Source of the DNA: Algoriphagus vanfongensis DSM 17529
GTDB lineage: Bacteria > Bacteroidota > Bacteroidia > Cytophagales > Cyclobacteriaceae
NCBI RefSeq assembly: GCF_000429465.1
Contig: NZ_AUBX01000009.1
Coordinates: 372,001-436,000 of the forward strand
Direction of reading: 5' to 3'
Length of the DNA: 64,000 bases
Made by a program: the position numbers and the translations under genes. The notes under the pieces were generated by a model, which was not told the DNA's origin, ran no database searches, and worked only from the letters and a program-made list of their open reading frames with translations. This document shows, in pieces, positions 15,284-24,260 of the stretch; positions within the stretch are counted from its first letter, which is position 1; each line of letters opens with the position of its first letter.

Positions 15284-16843
15284 ATGAAAAATTATAGTAA
15301 AATTCTTTCATTGCTGTTTTTTTTAGCAATGATTTTCCAGGCATGTAAGGAAGAAGAAATGCCATTGGTCTCCGAAGTGGAGCTACTTGAGCGTCAGGAA
15401 TCTATTGTTCCTAAGTCGGATATTGATCAACTGATTTTGAAATCACTCAATGAAACGGGGGATTTCGTCTGGGCCGATCAAAGCGATCTTTTGGTTTGGT
15501 CAGCACTGATGCACTCAGACTCTACATTGACGATCGGCTATCAACCTTCGGGTGAGTCTCTGGCAAATTCTAGAATTGGAATAGAAGAAGTATCAGATCC
15601 TAGATGGCAATCTGCTGCAAGTAAAGTAGTGCAGGTGGTGGAGCAGAGTCAAGCCAAACCTCACAATCCAAGCCTGCGTCTGGGGGCCGAGTCTGCAAGG
15701 ATTCATGCTGATCTTCCTTATCTAGAAGTGAAAGTGACAGACATAGACGTGTTGAGCAATCTTCGGGAGCTAGGAGAGGTGCGCTATTTGGAACCGAGAG
15801 GCTATGAGTTTGACTATGCACTTTTGGATGCAAGCAGCCCAGATGCTCGCTATTTAAGTGATTCTGGTTGTGAAAATGAACCTCAAAATGTAGCTTCATC
15901 TGATTATGTAGTGATCAGTCCCTCAGCCAAGTCTTCTTGGAATTATGACGATATGGGGATTGCAGCTGCATGGGGACAAAGTACGGGTGCTGGTATTACC
16001 GTGGGTGTGATCGATACGGGGCTTTCTCCCGATCAGCCTCTGTTGAATGCTTCTTTTAATTCAGGATTTTCCACAGGTAGAACTGTCTCAAAGTTTGGCA
16101 CTTATCAAACGGGCATGTGGTGGTGGAAAAAATACGACGGTCCCGATGATCAATGTGGCCATGGTACAGCCATGGCAGGAGTAATCGCCTCACCGAGGAA
16201 TTCGGTAGGAAATGCTGTAGGAGTAGCCTATAGTTCCAATTTGATCTCGGTAAGAGGTACTAGTGATGTGATCGTAAACAGTGGTAATGAAAAAGATGGA
16301 GTAGCTGAGGCTTTGGTGCTGTTGGGAAAAAGATCAGATGTGAAGATCATTTCCATGTCAATCGGCGATGTGTTTTCCAATTCCAAAGTGGCAGATGCTG
16401 TCCGATATGCTTACAATCGTGGTAAATTGATTTTTGCTGCCGCTGGGACTTCCACCACGTTCACCAACTGGTTTGGGGTGATCTTTCCGGCAACTATGGC
16501 TGAAACCGTCGCTGTGACCGGAGTAAAAGAAGGGGCTGGTTATCAAAGATGTGATACTTGTCATTCAGGTTCCAAAGTGGAGTTTACAGTAGTGATGGAG
16601 CGATCTGGAAGCAATACCAAACCCTTGACTACCGCTCTGTATAGTGATACTCCTTCGACAGTGGGTGGTTCGTCAGTGGCCACATCGACAGCCTCTGGTA
16701 TAGCGGCTTTAGTTTGGGCCAAGTATCCGGGATGGAGTAGGGCTCAGGTCTTGCGAAAGATGCGGGAGACTTCCGATTTATATCCTTCTAAAAATTCTGA
16801 ATACGGTTATGGTAATTTGAATGCAGCTGCGGCAGTGAATTGA
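15284..16843 (+). CDS. S8 subtilisin-like serine protease lipoprotein
   Basis: 519 residues with a lipoprotein signal (lipobox FQA-C near residue 21). Residues 30-170 look like a propeptide with an inhibitor-like fold. The catalytic domain follows: GVIDTGLSP (Asp244), CGHGTAMAGVIA (His293) and GGSSVATSTASG (Ser464), a complete Asp/His/Ser triad. Four Cys in the mature protein (Cys195 region, CGHG, CDTCH) may form disulfides. It is a secreted, membrane-anchored protease, probably digesting external protein. It is a single gene with its own terminator, preceded by a dispersed repeat. Confidence 0.93.
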   Translation: MKNYSKILSLLFFLAMIFQACKEEEMPLVSEVELLERQESIVPKSDIDQLILKSLNETGDFVWADQSDLLVWSALMHSDSTLTIGYQPSGESLANSRIGIEEVSDPRWQSAASKVVQVVEQSQAKPHNPSLRLGAESARIHADLPYLEVKVTDIDVLSNLRELGEVRYLEPRGYEFDYALLDASSPDARYLSDSGCENEPQNVASSDYVVISPSAKSSWNYDDMGIAAAWGQSTGAGITVGVIDTGLSPDQPLLNASFNSGFSTGRTVSKFGTYQTGMWWWKKYDGPDDQCGHGTAMAGVIASPRNSVGNAVGVAYSSNLISVRGTSDVIVNSGNEKDGVAEALVLLGKRSDVKIISMSIGDVFSNSKVADAVRYAYNRGKLIFAAAGTSTTFTNWFGVIFPATMAETVAVTGVKEGAGYQRCDTCHSGSKVEFTVVMERSGSNTKPLTTALYSDTPSTVGGSSVATSTASGIAALVWAKYPGWSRAQVLRKMRETSDLYPSKNSEYGYGNLNAAAAVN

Positions 16844-16861
16844 ACCGTTTCTACCATAAAT

Positions 16862-16902
16862 AAATGAGGTCCAGTTCTACATAGAACTGGACCTCATTTT
16901 CT
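16862..16902 (+). terminator. intrinsic terminator
   Basis: Long perfect stem AATGAGGTCCAGTTCT/AGAACTGGACCTCATT with a 4-nt loop and a T-rich tail, 19 nt after the protease stop codon. Confidence 0.9.
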
Positions 16903-16917
16903 ATTTCTTCTAGCCCT

Positions 16918-16985
16918 CGTTTGTGTCATCACGAACGAAATATTCCTTGTATTAATCCATGAGTGAAGACACTCCTGCGGCTACT
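16918..16985. repeat. GTTCGTGTCATCACGAAC repeat family, unit 1
   Basis: Hairpin TCGTTTGTGTCATCACGAACGA, then ATATTCCTTGTATTAATCCATGA-like spacing and GTGAAGACACTC. It aligns over about 65 bp with 17495-17560. No ORF. Confidence 0.7.
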
Positions 16986-17037
16986 TTCTCTTTCGAATTT
17001 GTACATGTCTCCAAATGAATTATTTAAGCTATTTCCC

Positions 17038-17334
17038 TCAACGGTTTTTCAGCAAATTTCCAAAAAAGACGATGACTATTACCCCTATAATTGATGCAAA
17101 AGTCCCTAACAGGAGCAATGTTCGATTGTCAAACCAAATAGCCGCAAAGTAGCCAATAATGGATAGTATCCCCATCACGAATAAGGCTATGGATACAAAT
17201 GTAGGCAAGCCATTTTTGAGGGCGTTTTCTTTTTCACTCTGTGACATTTGATTGAACCCCGCCAAAAGACCTGGGAAATATCTCATCGCTATTCCCAGTG
17301 AGATGAAAAGTATTCCGATGATAAGTGGAGCCAT
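17038..17334 (-). CDS. DUF3784-like small membrane protein
   Basis: 98 residues with three hydrophobic segments (about 2-22, 45-66 and 72-93). The first loop reads RYFPGLLAGFNQMSQSEKE, matching the 'RF..LIAGYNTMSxxEKxKYD' pattern of DUF3784 membrane proteins. The length is normal for the family. Function is unknown. The gene is flanked on both sides by units of the GTTCGTGTCATCACGAAC repeat, with no partner gene in the same transcription unit. Confidence 0.8.
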   Translation of the reverse strand: MAPLIIGILFISLGIAMRYFPGLLAGFNQMSQSEKENALKNGLPTFVSIALFVMGILSIIGYFAAIWFDNRTLLLLGTFASIIGVIVIVFFGNLLKNR

Positions 17335-17410
17335 ATGATTTCTGTTTACAAACCCGTAACTGTTTGGAATATAAGTCCTTTTGGTGGAATAAACAAGATG
17401 TTTAGTTGGG

Positions 17411-17560
17411 CTTTCTCAGCCCCGTTCGTGTCTTCACGAACGGAATAAATCATCCAAAAATGAAGGCACTCATAGCATAACTTTCTCTTGGCCCTTGTTC
17501 GTGTCATCACGAACAAAACATTCCTCATATTAATCCATGAATGGAGACACTCATGGGGCT
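17411..17560. repeat. GTTCGTGTCATCACGAAC repeat family, units 2 and 3 in tandem
   Basis: Unit 2 (17411-17480) has the perfect hairpin CCGTTCGTG...CACGAACGG at 17422-17443. Unit 3 (17481-17560) has TTGTTCGTGTCATCACGAACAA and is nearly identical to unit 1. All three units open with TTTCT...GCCC and contain an ...AGACACTC-type 3' part. The units bracket the DUF3784 gene. Confidence 0.7.
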
Positions 17561-18103
17561 CACCTGCAAAAATCTATTATCTAAAATTTAAGGATACCCA
17601 AATTTTTCCCTTTAATAGAAATATGTGTTTTTTAATTGAAGCCAAGATTTTTATTAGGCTTGGTACTTTTGAAAGACCAAAAGTACCCAAAAGTCTTTTG
17701 CCTGAATTGGCTTGAAAATGCCTTCGGACATTTTCTGCCGGTTTGGGTCAAACGCTAAAAATCGCCGGATTTCCGAACAAGTTCGGAACTAGCCGATTTT
17801 CTTTACGCTTTTTGACTCCAATCCGTCACCAACCACTTCAAAGCATATGGTCCAATTTAATTTTGAGTATAATTTCGTAAAAATGGACAGCGGTGGTCCC
17901 GTACAGCTTTCGGGATAGGTCCTTTTTCACCTATAGGAAAAAGGACAGAAAAGAAAATTACTGAATCCCATTTTTATAAAAAGGATTGATGAATTTAAAA
18001 GAATCAACTCTTTTAGGAATTATTGTAAACTTGTGTTTATTCAAGTGGAGAACTTTTTTTCCCTGAGTGGAGTCACTCAGGGGGCGCCTGACAACAATCC
18101 AAC
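17561..18103. other. gene-free, hairpin-rich region
   Basis: About 540 bp without a credible gene. It holds several strong inverted repeats: GGTACTTTTG/CAAAAGTACC (17662-17687), CCGAACAAGTTCGG flanked by AAATCG/CGATTT (about 17768-17803), GTCCTTTTTC/GAAAAAGGAC (17919-17946) and CCCTGAGTG/CACTCAGGG (18061-18082). ORFs here are short and interrupted. It may be an old repeat cluster or contain a structured RNA. I do not recognise a known RNA family. Confidence 0.5.
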
Positions 18104-18137
18104 AAAAAAGCCCAACCGAATTAATCAGCTGGGCTTT
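18104..18137 (-). terminator. intrinsic terminator of the peptidase operon
   Basis: On the minus strand: AAAGCCCAGCTG, loop, CGGTTGGGCTTTTTT, ending in a T run. It lies 60 nt downstream of the GCPII-like gene. Confidence 0.85.
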
Positions 18138-18160
18138 CGTTGGAATTCTTACGTTATAGG

Positions 18161-18184
18161 CTTCGACACCGCTCAGCCTGACTC
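18161..18184. repeat. CTTCGAC...GCTCAGCCTGAC short repeat
   Basis: CTTCGACACCGCTCAGCC at 18161 is a form of the short 'CTTCGAC-xxx-GCTCAG' phrase that I know as abundant in Bacteroidota intergenic DNA. Only one copy was found in this window. Confidence 0.4.
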
Positions 18185-18197
18185 TAAAAGAATTATC

Positions 18198-20303
18198 TTA
18201 AAGTTGCTTCGTGATCTGATCGATCTTTTTAGCCAAAGAAGAGATCGCTTTTGCATATCTGCCATCCCATTCTTCCAATTTCTCTGTTCGATTGATTGCA
18301 ACCTCGTATTGGATACCCGGTAAAATCCAGGATGCGTAGCCAGAGAAGGGGTCATTGCAGACGTACAGTGATTTGTACCACTCTCCATAATACATTCCTT
18401 TAGGATCAATCCAACTTTTCTCCAAACCTATCAGTTCCTGATTGATTTTCGCCAATTGCTTTTCAGAAACAGAACCTGCAGCCATTGCTGCATCTAGGGC
18501 AGTTTGATAGGCTTTAGAGCTAGCTTCCAATTGTGCCAAAGCAGCACTTGCCTGATCAAATTCTGTAAAATCAGGAGCAATTGTCTGTACATTTTTAAGT
18601 GCATTGGCAAAGTGTCCTTTCAGATCCTGCGCATAGCGAGGCACGTCAAAGGGGATCACATCCCCATTAGCCAATCTCAAGGCTACCAAGCCAAATACCT
18701 GTGCGACTGCGCCACCCATTTTGAAGCTAGGATCTACGAATTTGCTGTAATAGTGGAAGTTGTCATAGTTGGAATGATAAGGAGTCAAACCTCCTGTACC
18801 GCCACCCAAACTAGGCACACCTACGTGCATGTAGAAAGCGATGTGATCAGATCCTCCGCCAAGATTGCCCATTCTAGGTTCTTCATTTTTACCTGCCCAT
18901 ACTTGATAGACGGACTTCGCAGAGTCTGGATAGGATACATCCTTGGCTGCGTCCATGATGATCTTTTTCAAAGTAGGAGCGGCTGAGGCACCGAAGTTTC
19001 TACCATTTACCCCACCGTCAAAGTTCATATAGGCGATGGCATTTGCCTTCAATTGATCTCTCATTTCTTCCACCCACTCGGTGGAGCCGATTACTCCTTG
19101 TTCTTCAGCATCCCAGTGACCGATCATGATGGATCTTTCTGGGGCTTTTCCGTCTTTCACCAATTCTCCAATGGCTTCTGCCAAAGTCAATAGCATCGCT
19201 GTCCCGGAGTTGGGATCTGTCGCTCCAAAGCTCCAGGCATCAAAGTGAGCTCCCAAAATAATCCACTCATCAGGATATTTCGAGCCTTTGAAAGTACCCA
19301 CGACATTGTTTGCCCGAATGAAATCGACGGGTTGATCGACCATCACGCGAACTTTCAATTCTGAACCACCTTCGATTTTATAGTCAAATGGAAGGCCTCC
19401 TTGCCAAGCTTCGGGAACAGCCTGTCCGGTCATTCTGGAAAGGATCTCCTTTGCTGCTCCATATCCGATAGGAGTCACAGGAATGGTATGAAAGTCCACA
19501 TCCTTTGGATCCAATCTTTTCACCTTTTTATCACCATCTAGTGGCAAAGCAGGTTCGTTTGGAGTCAATGGGTCACCTGTCCAGTCCAAGGTCAGCATAG
19601 AGCCTCTTTGGATGGTGGTTTCATTGTAGTAGGGTCCATCAGGATAGACATCACCTCGGACGAATCCATTGTCTTTTGGATCGGTATATACCACTAGACC
19701 AATTGCTCCGGCTTGCTCCGCATATTTTGCCTTGTAGCCTCGGAAATTACCACCATAGCGGGCGATGACGACTTTGCCAGTCAGATCTACACCCATTTCT
19801 TTGAGCTTTGCAAAATCTTCCCTTGTACCGTAGTTGACATAGACTACTTCAGCAGTCACATCTCCAGAACCGGAAAAGGCATTGAAGCCCAAATACAATC
19901 TATCGTCTGCTGTAAATGGATCTTCCTCTAAGATCGCTTCCTGTTGAGAAAGCGTCATTTTCACAGGTGAAACGATCTCCAAGTGAGACTCTCCGGGATG
20001 ATTGGGAAGATAGACATCGTAGGGATACAATTTGACATCCATACCTGCCTCTCTCATGACCTTGGCCATGTATTGCTGAACCAGCTCATTTTCCGGGGTG
20101 CCAGCGATATGTGGGTTTTTGGTGATTTCTTGCAAGTGCACTTTGAAACTCCCAAAATCCACCGCTTCCAGGTATTCCTTTTCTATGGCTTTTTGTTTTT
20201 CCTGATGGCTTTGGAAAAAACCATCCTGCGCCTGTGCCGTGAGTGACAGGGCCAGCGTCCCAAGTAGTAGGGACTTTTTAGGGTTGAAGGTTAGTCTATT
20301 CAT
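18198..20303 (-). CDS. M28 metallopeptidase, glutamate carboxypeptidase II-like
   Basis: 701 residues with a Sec signal peptide (cleavage after LTAQA-Q, about residue 25). The order is a peptidase N-part, a PA insert (about 150-290), an M28 catalytic core and a C-terminal TFR-dimerisation-like domain (about 575-695). The two-zinc ligands are present with GCPII spacing: His353 (GAHFDAW), Asp363 (TDPNSG), Glu400/Glu401 (DAEEQG), Asp429 and His510 (YHSNYD). It probably removes C-terminal or peptide-bound Glu/Asp residues in the periplasm. Its start overlaps the end of the upstream NlpC/P60 gene by 8 nt, so the two are translationally coupled. Confidence 0.92.
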   Translation of the reverse strand: MNRLTFNPKKSLLLGTLALSLTAQAQDGFFQSHQEKQKAIEKEYLEAVDFGSFKVHLQEITKNPHIAGTPENELVQQYMAKVMREAGMDVKLYPYDVYLPNHPGESHLEIVSPVKMTLSQQEAILEEDPFTADDRLYLGFNAFSGSGDVTAEVVYVNYGTREDFAKLKEMGVDLTGKVVIARYGGNFRGYKAKYAEQAGAIGLVVYTDPKDNGFVRGDVYPDGPYYNETTIQRGSMLTLDWTGDPLTPNEPALPLDGDKKVKRLDPKDVDFHTIPVTPIGYGAAKEILSRMTGQAVPEAWQGGLPFDYKIEGGSELKVRVMVDQPVDFIRANNVVGTFKGSKYPDEWIILGAHFDAWSFGATDPNSGTAMLLTLAEAIGELVKDGKAPERSIMIGHWDAEEQGVIGSTEWVEEMRDQLKANAIAYMNFDGGVNGRNFGASAAPTLKKIIMDAAKDVSYPDSAKSVYQVWAGKNEEPRMGNLGGGSDHIAFYMHVGVPSLGGGTGGLTPYHSNYDNFHYYSKFVDPSFKMGGAVAQVFGLVALRLANGDVIPFDVPRYAQDLKGHFANALKNVQTIAPDFTEFDQASAALAQLEASSKAYQTALDAAMAAGSVSEKQLAKINQELIGLEKSWIDPKGMYYGEWYKSLYVCNDPFSGYASWILPGIQYEVAINRTEKLEEWDGRYAKAISSLAKKIDQITKQL

Positions 20304-21462
20304 TGGATAAAAGTTCGGAGACGGAAATGACTCCGTCGGATTGTTTGTTGATGATTCGTTTGGTTCTCAAATATCGATTGAGTTCGTACTCATCGAAATT
20401 GGGGCTATTTGGGTCAAAACTTGAAATTCTTACTCTTCCTCTGGAATGGATAAATTCATTGTTTCCGATCCACATCCCGACGTGTACCACACGCTCTTTT
20501 TTCTCCGGCGTTCCTTTCACTCCGAAAAACAAAAGGTCTCCGACTTGGAGATTATCCCAGTTCTTTTCAGTATCTACTTCTTCGCCTTCGTTAATCTGCT
20601 GAGAAGCATCCCGAGGAATCACTTTTCCATTCAGATAATAAATAGTCTTGGTAAAACCGCTGCAATCGACTCCTTTGATGGAAGTGCCTCCCCAGAGATA
20701 GGGAACTCCCATCATGGATTTGGCAGTAGTGATCAGCTTGTCAGCACTGGTTTCGCGGGTAGCGATCCATTGCTCCCAAGGCATCAAAGCTTCACTTTTG
20801 ACCCAGCCAGATCTTCCGTCCGGTAAACTTACCTTGATCCAGTTTCCGCTCGTTTCTTCAGCTACCAGGATATTTCCTGCTACCAAATCAGAGACCATCA
20901 TCTCTTCTTGTGGACTTTCCCAAATATGACCGGAAAGGGGAGTGAAGACTACTTTGGGTTTGGTAAACCAAGTTGCCAATTCTTCATCAGTCATCAATTG
21001 GATGCCGGCAGCATCGACCCAAGACAGGTATCCATCAGGAGTCTGCACCAGGTACCAGGAATCGTCTTTTTTCAGCACTTTCAAGGGAGTGCCCAGAAGT
21101 GCTTGGGTGGCCAGTTCTGCAGAGTGTCTGGCATTGCTACGGATATTGGCGACGGAGATGGTGACCAAAGCCCGGGTTTTGTCTCCCAATTCGGCTTGAG
21201 GAAGTTCCTCTACGGCATTGACATAGGAAATGCCTTCTGCATCGAGGCTTTTAAGCAGTGAATTGAAAGCTTCCGGTTGATCTGTTTCGCCTTTTAGGGA
21301 GTCGTTTTCAAAGGAAATGTCCCAGAGTGCTACTCGCTTGTCTGGAGCAACTTCCATTCTCAATTCCTCGATTTTTTGGGAGACTCTTGGATCCTCACTT
21401 TTGGTACAGGCAAAAATCAAGGATAGAAGTAGAAGGGGATAGTAAGTTGGGTTGAGTTTCAT
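20296..21462 (-). CDS. SH3 + NlpC/P60 (C40) peptidase lipoprotein
   Basis: 388 residues from the ATG at 21462, which gives a lipoprotein signal (lipobox IFA-C, Cys19). Two bacterial SH3-like domains follow (about 100-155 and 170-225). The NlpC/P60 domain starts near residue 240: catalytic Cys267 (VDCSGF), His328 (VVHVGMWIG) and His339 (EFIHSRG). Such enzymes cleave D-Glu-diamino-acid bonds in peptidoglycan stem peptides, and the family includes dipeptidyl-peptidase VI-like enzymes. The gene precedes and overlaps the GCPII-like peptidase, consistent with a shared role in cell-wall or peptide turnover. Confidence 0.92.
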   Translation of the reverse strand: MKLNPTYYPLLLLSLIFACTKSEDPRVSQKIEELRMEVAPDKRVALWDISFENDSLKGETDQPEAFNSLLKSLDAEGISYVNAVEELPQAELGDKTRALVTISVANIRSNARHSAELATQALLGTPLKVLKKDDSWYLVQTPDGYLSWVDAAGIQLMTDEELATWFTKPKVVFTPLSGHIWESPQEEMMVSDLVAGNILVAEETSGNWIKVSLPDGRSGWVKSEALMPWEQWIATRETSADKLITTAKSMMGVPYLWGGTSIKGVDCSGFTKTIYYLNGKVIPRDASQQINEGEEVDTEKNWDNLQVGDLLFFGVKGTPEKKERVVHVGMWIGNNEFIHSRGRVRISSFDPNSPNFDEYELNRYLRTKRIINKQSDGVISVSELLSNE

Positions 21463-21480
21463 TGGCTCAATATACAAGAC

Positions 21481-21527
21481 AAAAACCACAAGAAACCCCT
21501 CAAAGAAGAAGGGTTTGCTTGTGGTTT
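21481..21527 (-). terminator. intrinsic terminator of the amidohydrolase operon
   Basis: Minus-strand hairpin AAACCACAAGCAAACCC...GGGTTTCTTGTGGTTT, then TTTTG. It lies just downstream of the last amidohydrolase and just upstream of the NlpC/P60 start, separating two co-directional operons. Confidence 0.8.
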
Positions 21528-21543
21528 AATTTTGGGTAAAGTA

Positions 21544-22848
21544 TTACTTCGTTTTTTCCAGTCCAAGAGATCTTTCTAGAAACTCCTGATACAAACGGAT
21601 ATGTCTATTGCTCAATGGAATTCTGTAGCCATTGATAAATACATGCATGATCTGCGCTTTGGTCTCGAATGGATCTTCAGTGGACACGATCAAGTTGGCA
21701 ATTTTGCCTTCCTCAATAGAACCCAATTGATCCTCCAATCCCCAGATTTCTGCAGGATTGATGGTGACAGCTTTCCAAGCTTCTTCCTTGCCCAAGCCAA
21801 ATGCTGCTGCAAATGCAGCGTGGAAAGGAAGGTTTCTGACATTTTCCGTGTCATCTGTTCTCAAAGCTACTTTGACACCAGCTTTAGCCATTTTACCGGC
21901 ATTGGTATAGGCTGCGTCGTATCGATCTGACTCTCGAGTAGGAAGTGCCTGAACAGGACCAGTGATCACTGGAATTCCTGATTTGGCGATTTCATCCGCT
22001 ACTCTCCAGCCTTCGGCTACTCCACTGAAGATGACTTTGGTATCTTTTCCTTCTACCCATTTGATGGCACTCTGGATGTCTGCAGCTGCATTCACCTGAA
22101 TCAATAGCGGTAGCTCTCCGGATACCACCTTGGCCAATTGGGCCATTTCAGGATAATAGTCCAACGTAGCTCCCTTTTCAGTCATCTGATGGTATTGAAG
22201 GGCATTGTCCCAAAATTCATTGGCTTCTTTCAATGCTTTTTCGTTGTCCTTCTTGATGTCCTCATCAGAGCGTCTATCCCATCTTCCTCTTCTTCCAGAG
22301 CTAGGGAAATTCATCACCACAGCTTTGGCACCAGCATACATCTGATCCGGCGTATAGCCCACTAGATTGATCAAAGCAGCTGTACCTGGGAAAAGACCTC
22401 CTGATGGGACGGTCAATACCGTAGTCACGCCGGACACTCTCGTCACTGGAATGGCTTCAGAATTAGGATTGACTGTAGTCAAAGCCTGCATATTCGGAGT
22501 GAAATTTCCGATTTCTTGATTGTCAACTGTCTCGGCCACGGAGCTCACCTCGATCAAACCGAGAGAAGTACCGCTATCTATCATTCCCGGATAGATCACC
22601 AATCCTGCACAATCGATGACTTCTGCATCACCTGCACTGATTCCAGAACCTACCTGAGCGATTTTGCCATCTTCTACCAAGATAGAAGTGTTCTGTAAGA
22701 CACCATTGGTGATGGTATGAACGGTGGCGTTTTGCAAAAGGAATTTTCCAGATCGGGGCTTTACAAATTCGCCATCAATCTGCGCCATGGCCAGTACTGG
22801 AATCAGGGCAAAGAGGAAAGCGAAAAAGGTTTTAGTATATCTTTTCAT
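21544..22848 (-). CDS. exported amidohydrolase-family protein lacking the HxH motif
   Basis: 434 residues with a signal peptide (VLAMA-Q, about residue 22). The amidohydrolase layout is clear: N-terminal beta-sandwich (NATVHTITNGVLQNTSILVEDGKI), TIM-barrel core, and C-terminal NPAEIWGLEDQLGSIEEGKIANL. At the usual D-x-H-x-H site the sequence is DSGTS (91-95), so both metal-binding His are replaced by Gly93 and Ser95. It is the third gene of a tandem amidohydrolase operon, 20 nt after the HxH-containing paralogue. It may be a non-catalytic partner or use a different metal arrangement. Substrate unknown. Confidence 0.85.
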   Translation of the reverse strand: MKRYTKTFFAFLFALIPVLAMAQIDGEFVKPRSGKFLLQNATVHTITNGVLQNTSILVEDGKIAQVGSGISAGDAEVIDCAGLVIYPGMIDSGTSLGLIEVSSVAETVDNQEIGNFTPNMQALTTVNPNSEAIPVTRVSGVTTVLTVPSGGLFPGTAALINLVGYTPDQMYAGAKAVVMNFPSSGRRGRWDRRSDEDIKKDNEKALKEANEFWDNALQYHQMTEKGATLDYYPEMAQLAKVVSGELPLLIQVNAAADIQSAIKWVEGKDTKVIFSGVAEGWRVADEIAKSGIPVITGPVQALPTRESDRYDAAYTNAGKMAKAGVKVALRTDDTENVRNLPFHAAFAAAFGLGKEEAWKAVTINPAEIWGLEDQLGSIEEGKIANLIVSTEDPFETKAQIMHVFINGYRIPLSNRHIRLYQEFLERSLGLEKTK

Positions 22849-22868
22849 GTGATTTTTTTTCGGAGTGA

Positions 22869-24257
22869 TTAATGTTGGTGCATTTGGAACAAAGCCTCAG
22901 CTGTCTCAAACAAATGCTCCGTATCCTGCATGCATCTGTGAGCAGTCTCCTGAGAGATCATGATCGGTTCTACCATTTCGGTAGGACTGACCCTTTGTCT
23001 TTGATCGTTTTCGTCCGAATTGATATCAAAGTATTTGACACCATCTACAAAGGTCATTTGTGGAATAGTGTAAGAAGAAAGTGGATGGCCTTCGAAAATG
23101 GCAATATCCGCTTGTTTTCCTACTTCCAAAGAACCCACTTTATCGCTTACTCCGAGTTGCTTTGCAGGGTTGATTGTGATCATTGCCAAAGCTTCATCAT
23201 CAGTCAATCCACCATAGCGTTGCGTTTTGGCCGCTTCATGATACAGGTGGCGAATCAGCTCCGCGTCATCTGAGTTGATAGAAGTGATCACCCCATTTTT
23301 CTGCAAAATCGCTGCGTTGAAAGCTGTGGAATAATACACCTCAAACTTATAGGCCCACCAGTCGGCAAATACGGAAGCTCCCATGGTGTATTCGGCAATT
23401 TCCGGAGCGACTTTGAAGCCTTCGTTGGTATGCTGGAACACCAGTTTGCTGATTCCAAAATCCTTTGCCACGTTGATCAACATGTAGATTTCATCAGCTC
23501 TATAGGAGTGGCAGTGAATGATGATCTTTCCGTCCAAGATATCAGCCAATGTCTGCAATCTTTCATTGTAAGCTGGAGCTACATCTGTATTTCCTTTTTG
23601 TGATTTGGCTTTCGTATAGTCTTCCCAAGCTTTTTTGTATTGGAGCGCTTCGTTGAAACCGTTTCTTAAAACAGCTTCGACACCCATTCGGCTTCTAGGC
23701 TGGATTCCTCTTCCACGACCGTGAACTCTTGTCGGGTTTTCTCCCAAAGCAAATTTGATAGTACGCGGTGCATCCTGCATGATGATATCAGCAGGATCTG
23801 ACATGCCCCATCTATGTTTTAAAGTTGCATTTTGACCACCCACTACATTGGCAGAGCCGTGCATCGCATGCGACATGGTGACACCCCCAGCCAGTGATCG
23901 GTAAATGCCGATTTCGTAAGGATTGACGACATCTTTCATACGCACTTCAGCGACAATAGGAGAGGTGGCTTCATTGACTACATCCAGCGCAATGTGAGAG
24001 TGGGCATCTATGATACCCGGCATCACATACTTTCCAGAAGCGTCGATGGATTCCACTCCATTGGGGGCTTTGATTCCTTGTCCGATTTCTTTGATGATCC
24101 CATCCTGAACCAATACATCGGTATTTTCATGGGTTCCATTGGTGACCGTCAATACAGTCGCATTTTTTATCAATACACTGCCCTTTGGTGTTTGGGCGAT
24201 GGCATAGTTCATACTCATCCCCACCAGTGCAGCAAGAAAATAGCTTAATTTTTTCAT
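22869..24257 (-). CDS. exported amidohydrolase (imidazolonepropionase-like)
   Basis: 462 residues with a signal peptide (NYAIA-Q, about residue 21). It has an intact metal site: GIIDAHSHIALD (His86, His88), IIHCHSYRADE, FQHTNEGFK and SINSDDAE (late Asp). The C-terminal NPAKQLGVSDKVGSLEVGKQADI closes the beta-sandwich. It belongs to the imidazolonepropionase-like amidohydrolases, which hydrolyse cyclic amides or dipeptides, but periplasmic location makes histidine catabolism unlikely. It is the middle gene of three paralogues, 3 nt after the first and 20 nt before the third. It is the only one of the three with a canonical active site. Confidence 0.9.
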   Translation of the reverse strand: MKKLSYFLAALVGMSMNYAIAQTPKGSVLIKNATVLTVTNGTHENTDVLVQDGIIKEIGQGIKAPNGVESIDASGKYVMPGIIDAHSHIALDVVNEATSPIVAEVRMKDVVNPYEIGIYRSLAGGVTMSHAMHGSANVVGGQNATLKHRWGMSDPADIIMQDAPRTIKFALGENPTRVHGRGRGIQPRSRMGVEAVLRNGFNEALQYKKAWEDYTKAKSQKGNTDVAPAYNERLQTLADILDGKIIIHCHSYRADEIYMLINVAKDFGISKLVFQHTNEGFKVAPEIAEYTMGASVFADWWAYKFEVYYSTAFNAAILQKNGVITSINSDDAELIRHLYHEAAKTQRYGGLTDDEALAMITINPAKQLGVSDKVGSLEVGKQADIAIFEGHPLSSYTIPQMTFVDGVKYFDINSDENDQRQRVSPTEMVEPIMISQETAHRCMQDTEHLFETAEALFQMHQH

Positions 24258-24260
24258 GGC

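Noticed and set aside
17346..17528. 60-codon minus-strand ORF
   Set aside because: It lies entirely in the GTTCGTGTCATCACGAAC repeat units and its composition follows the repeat.
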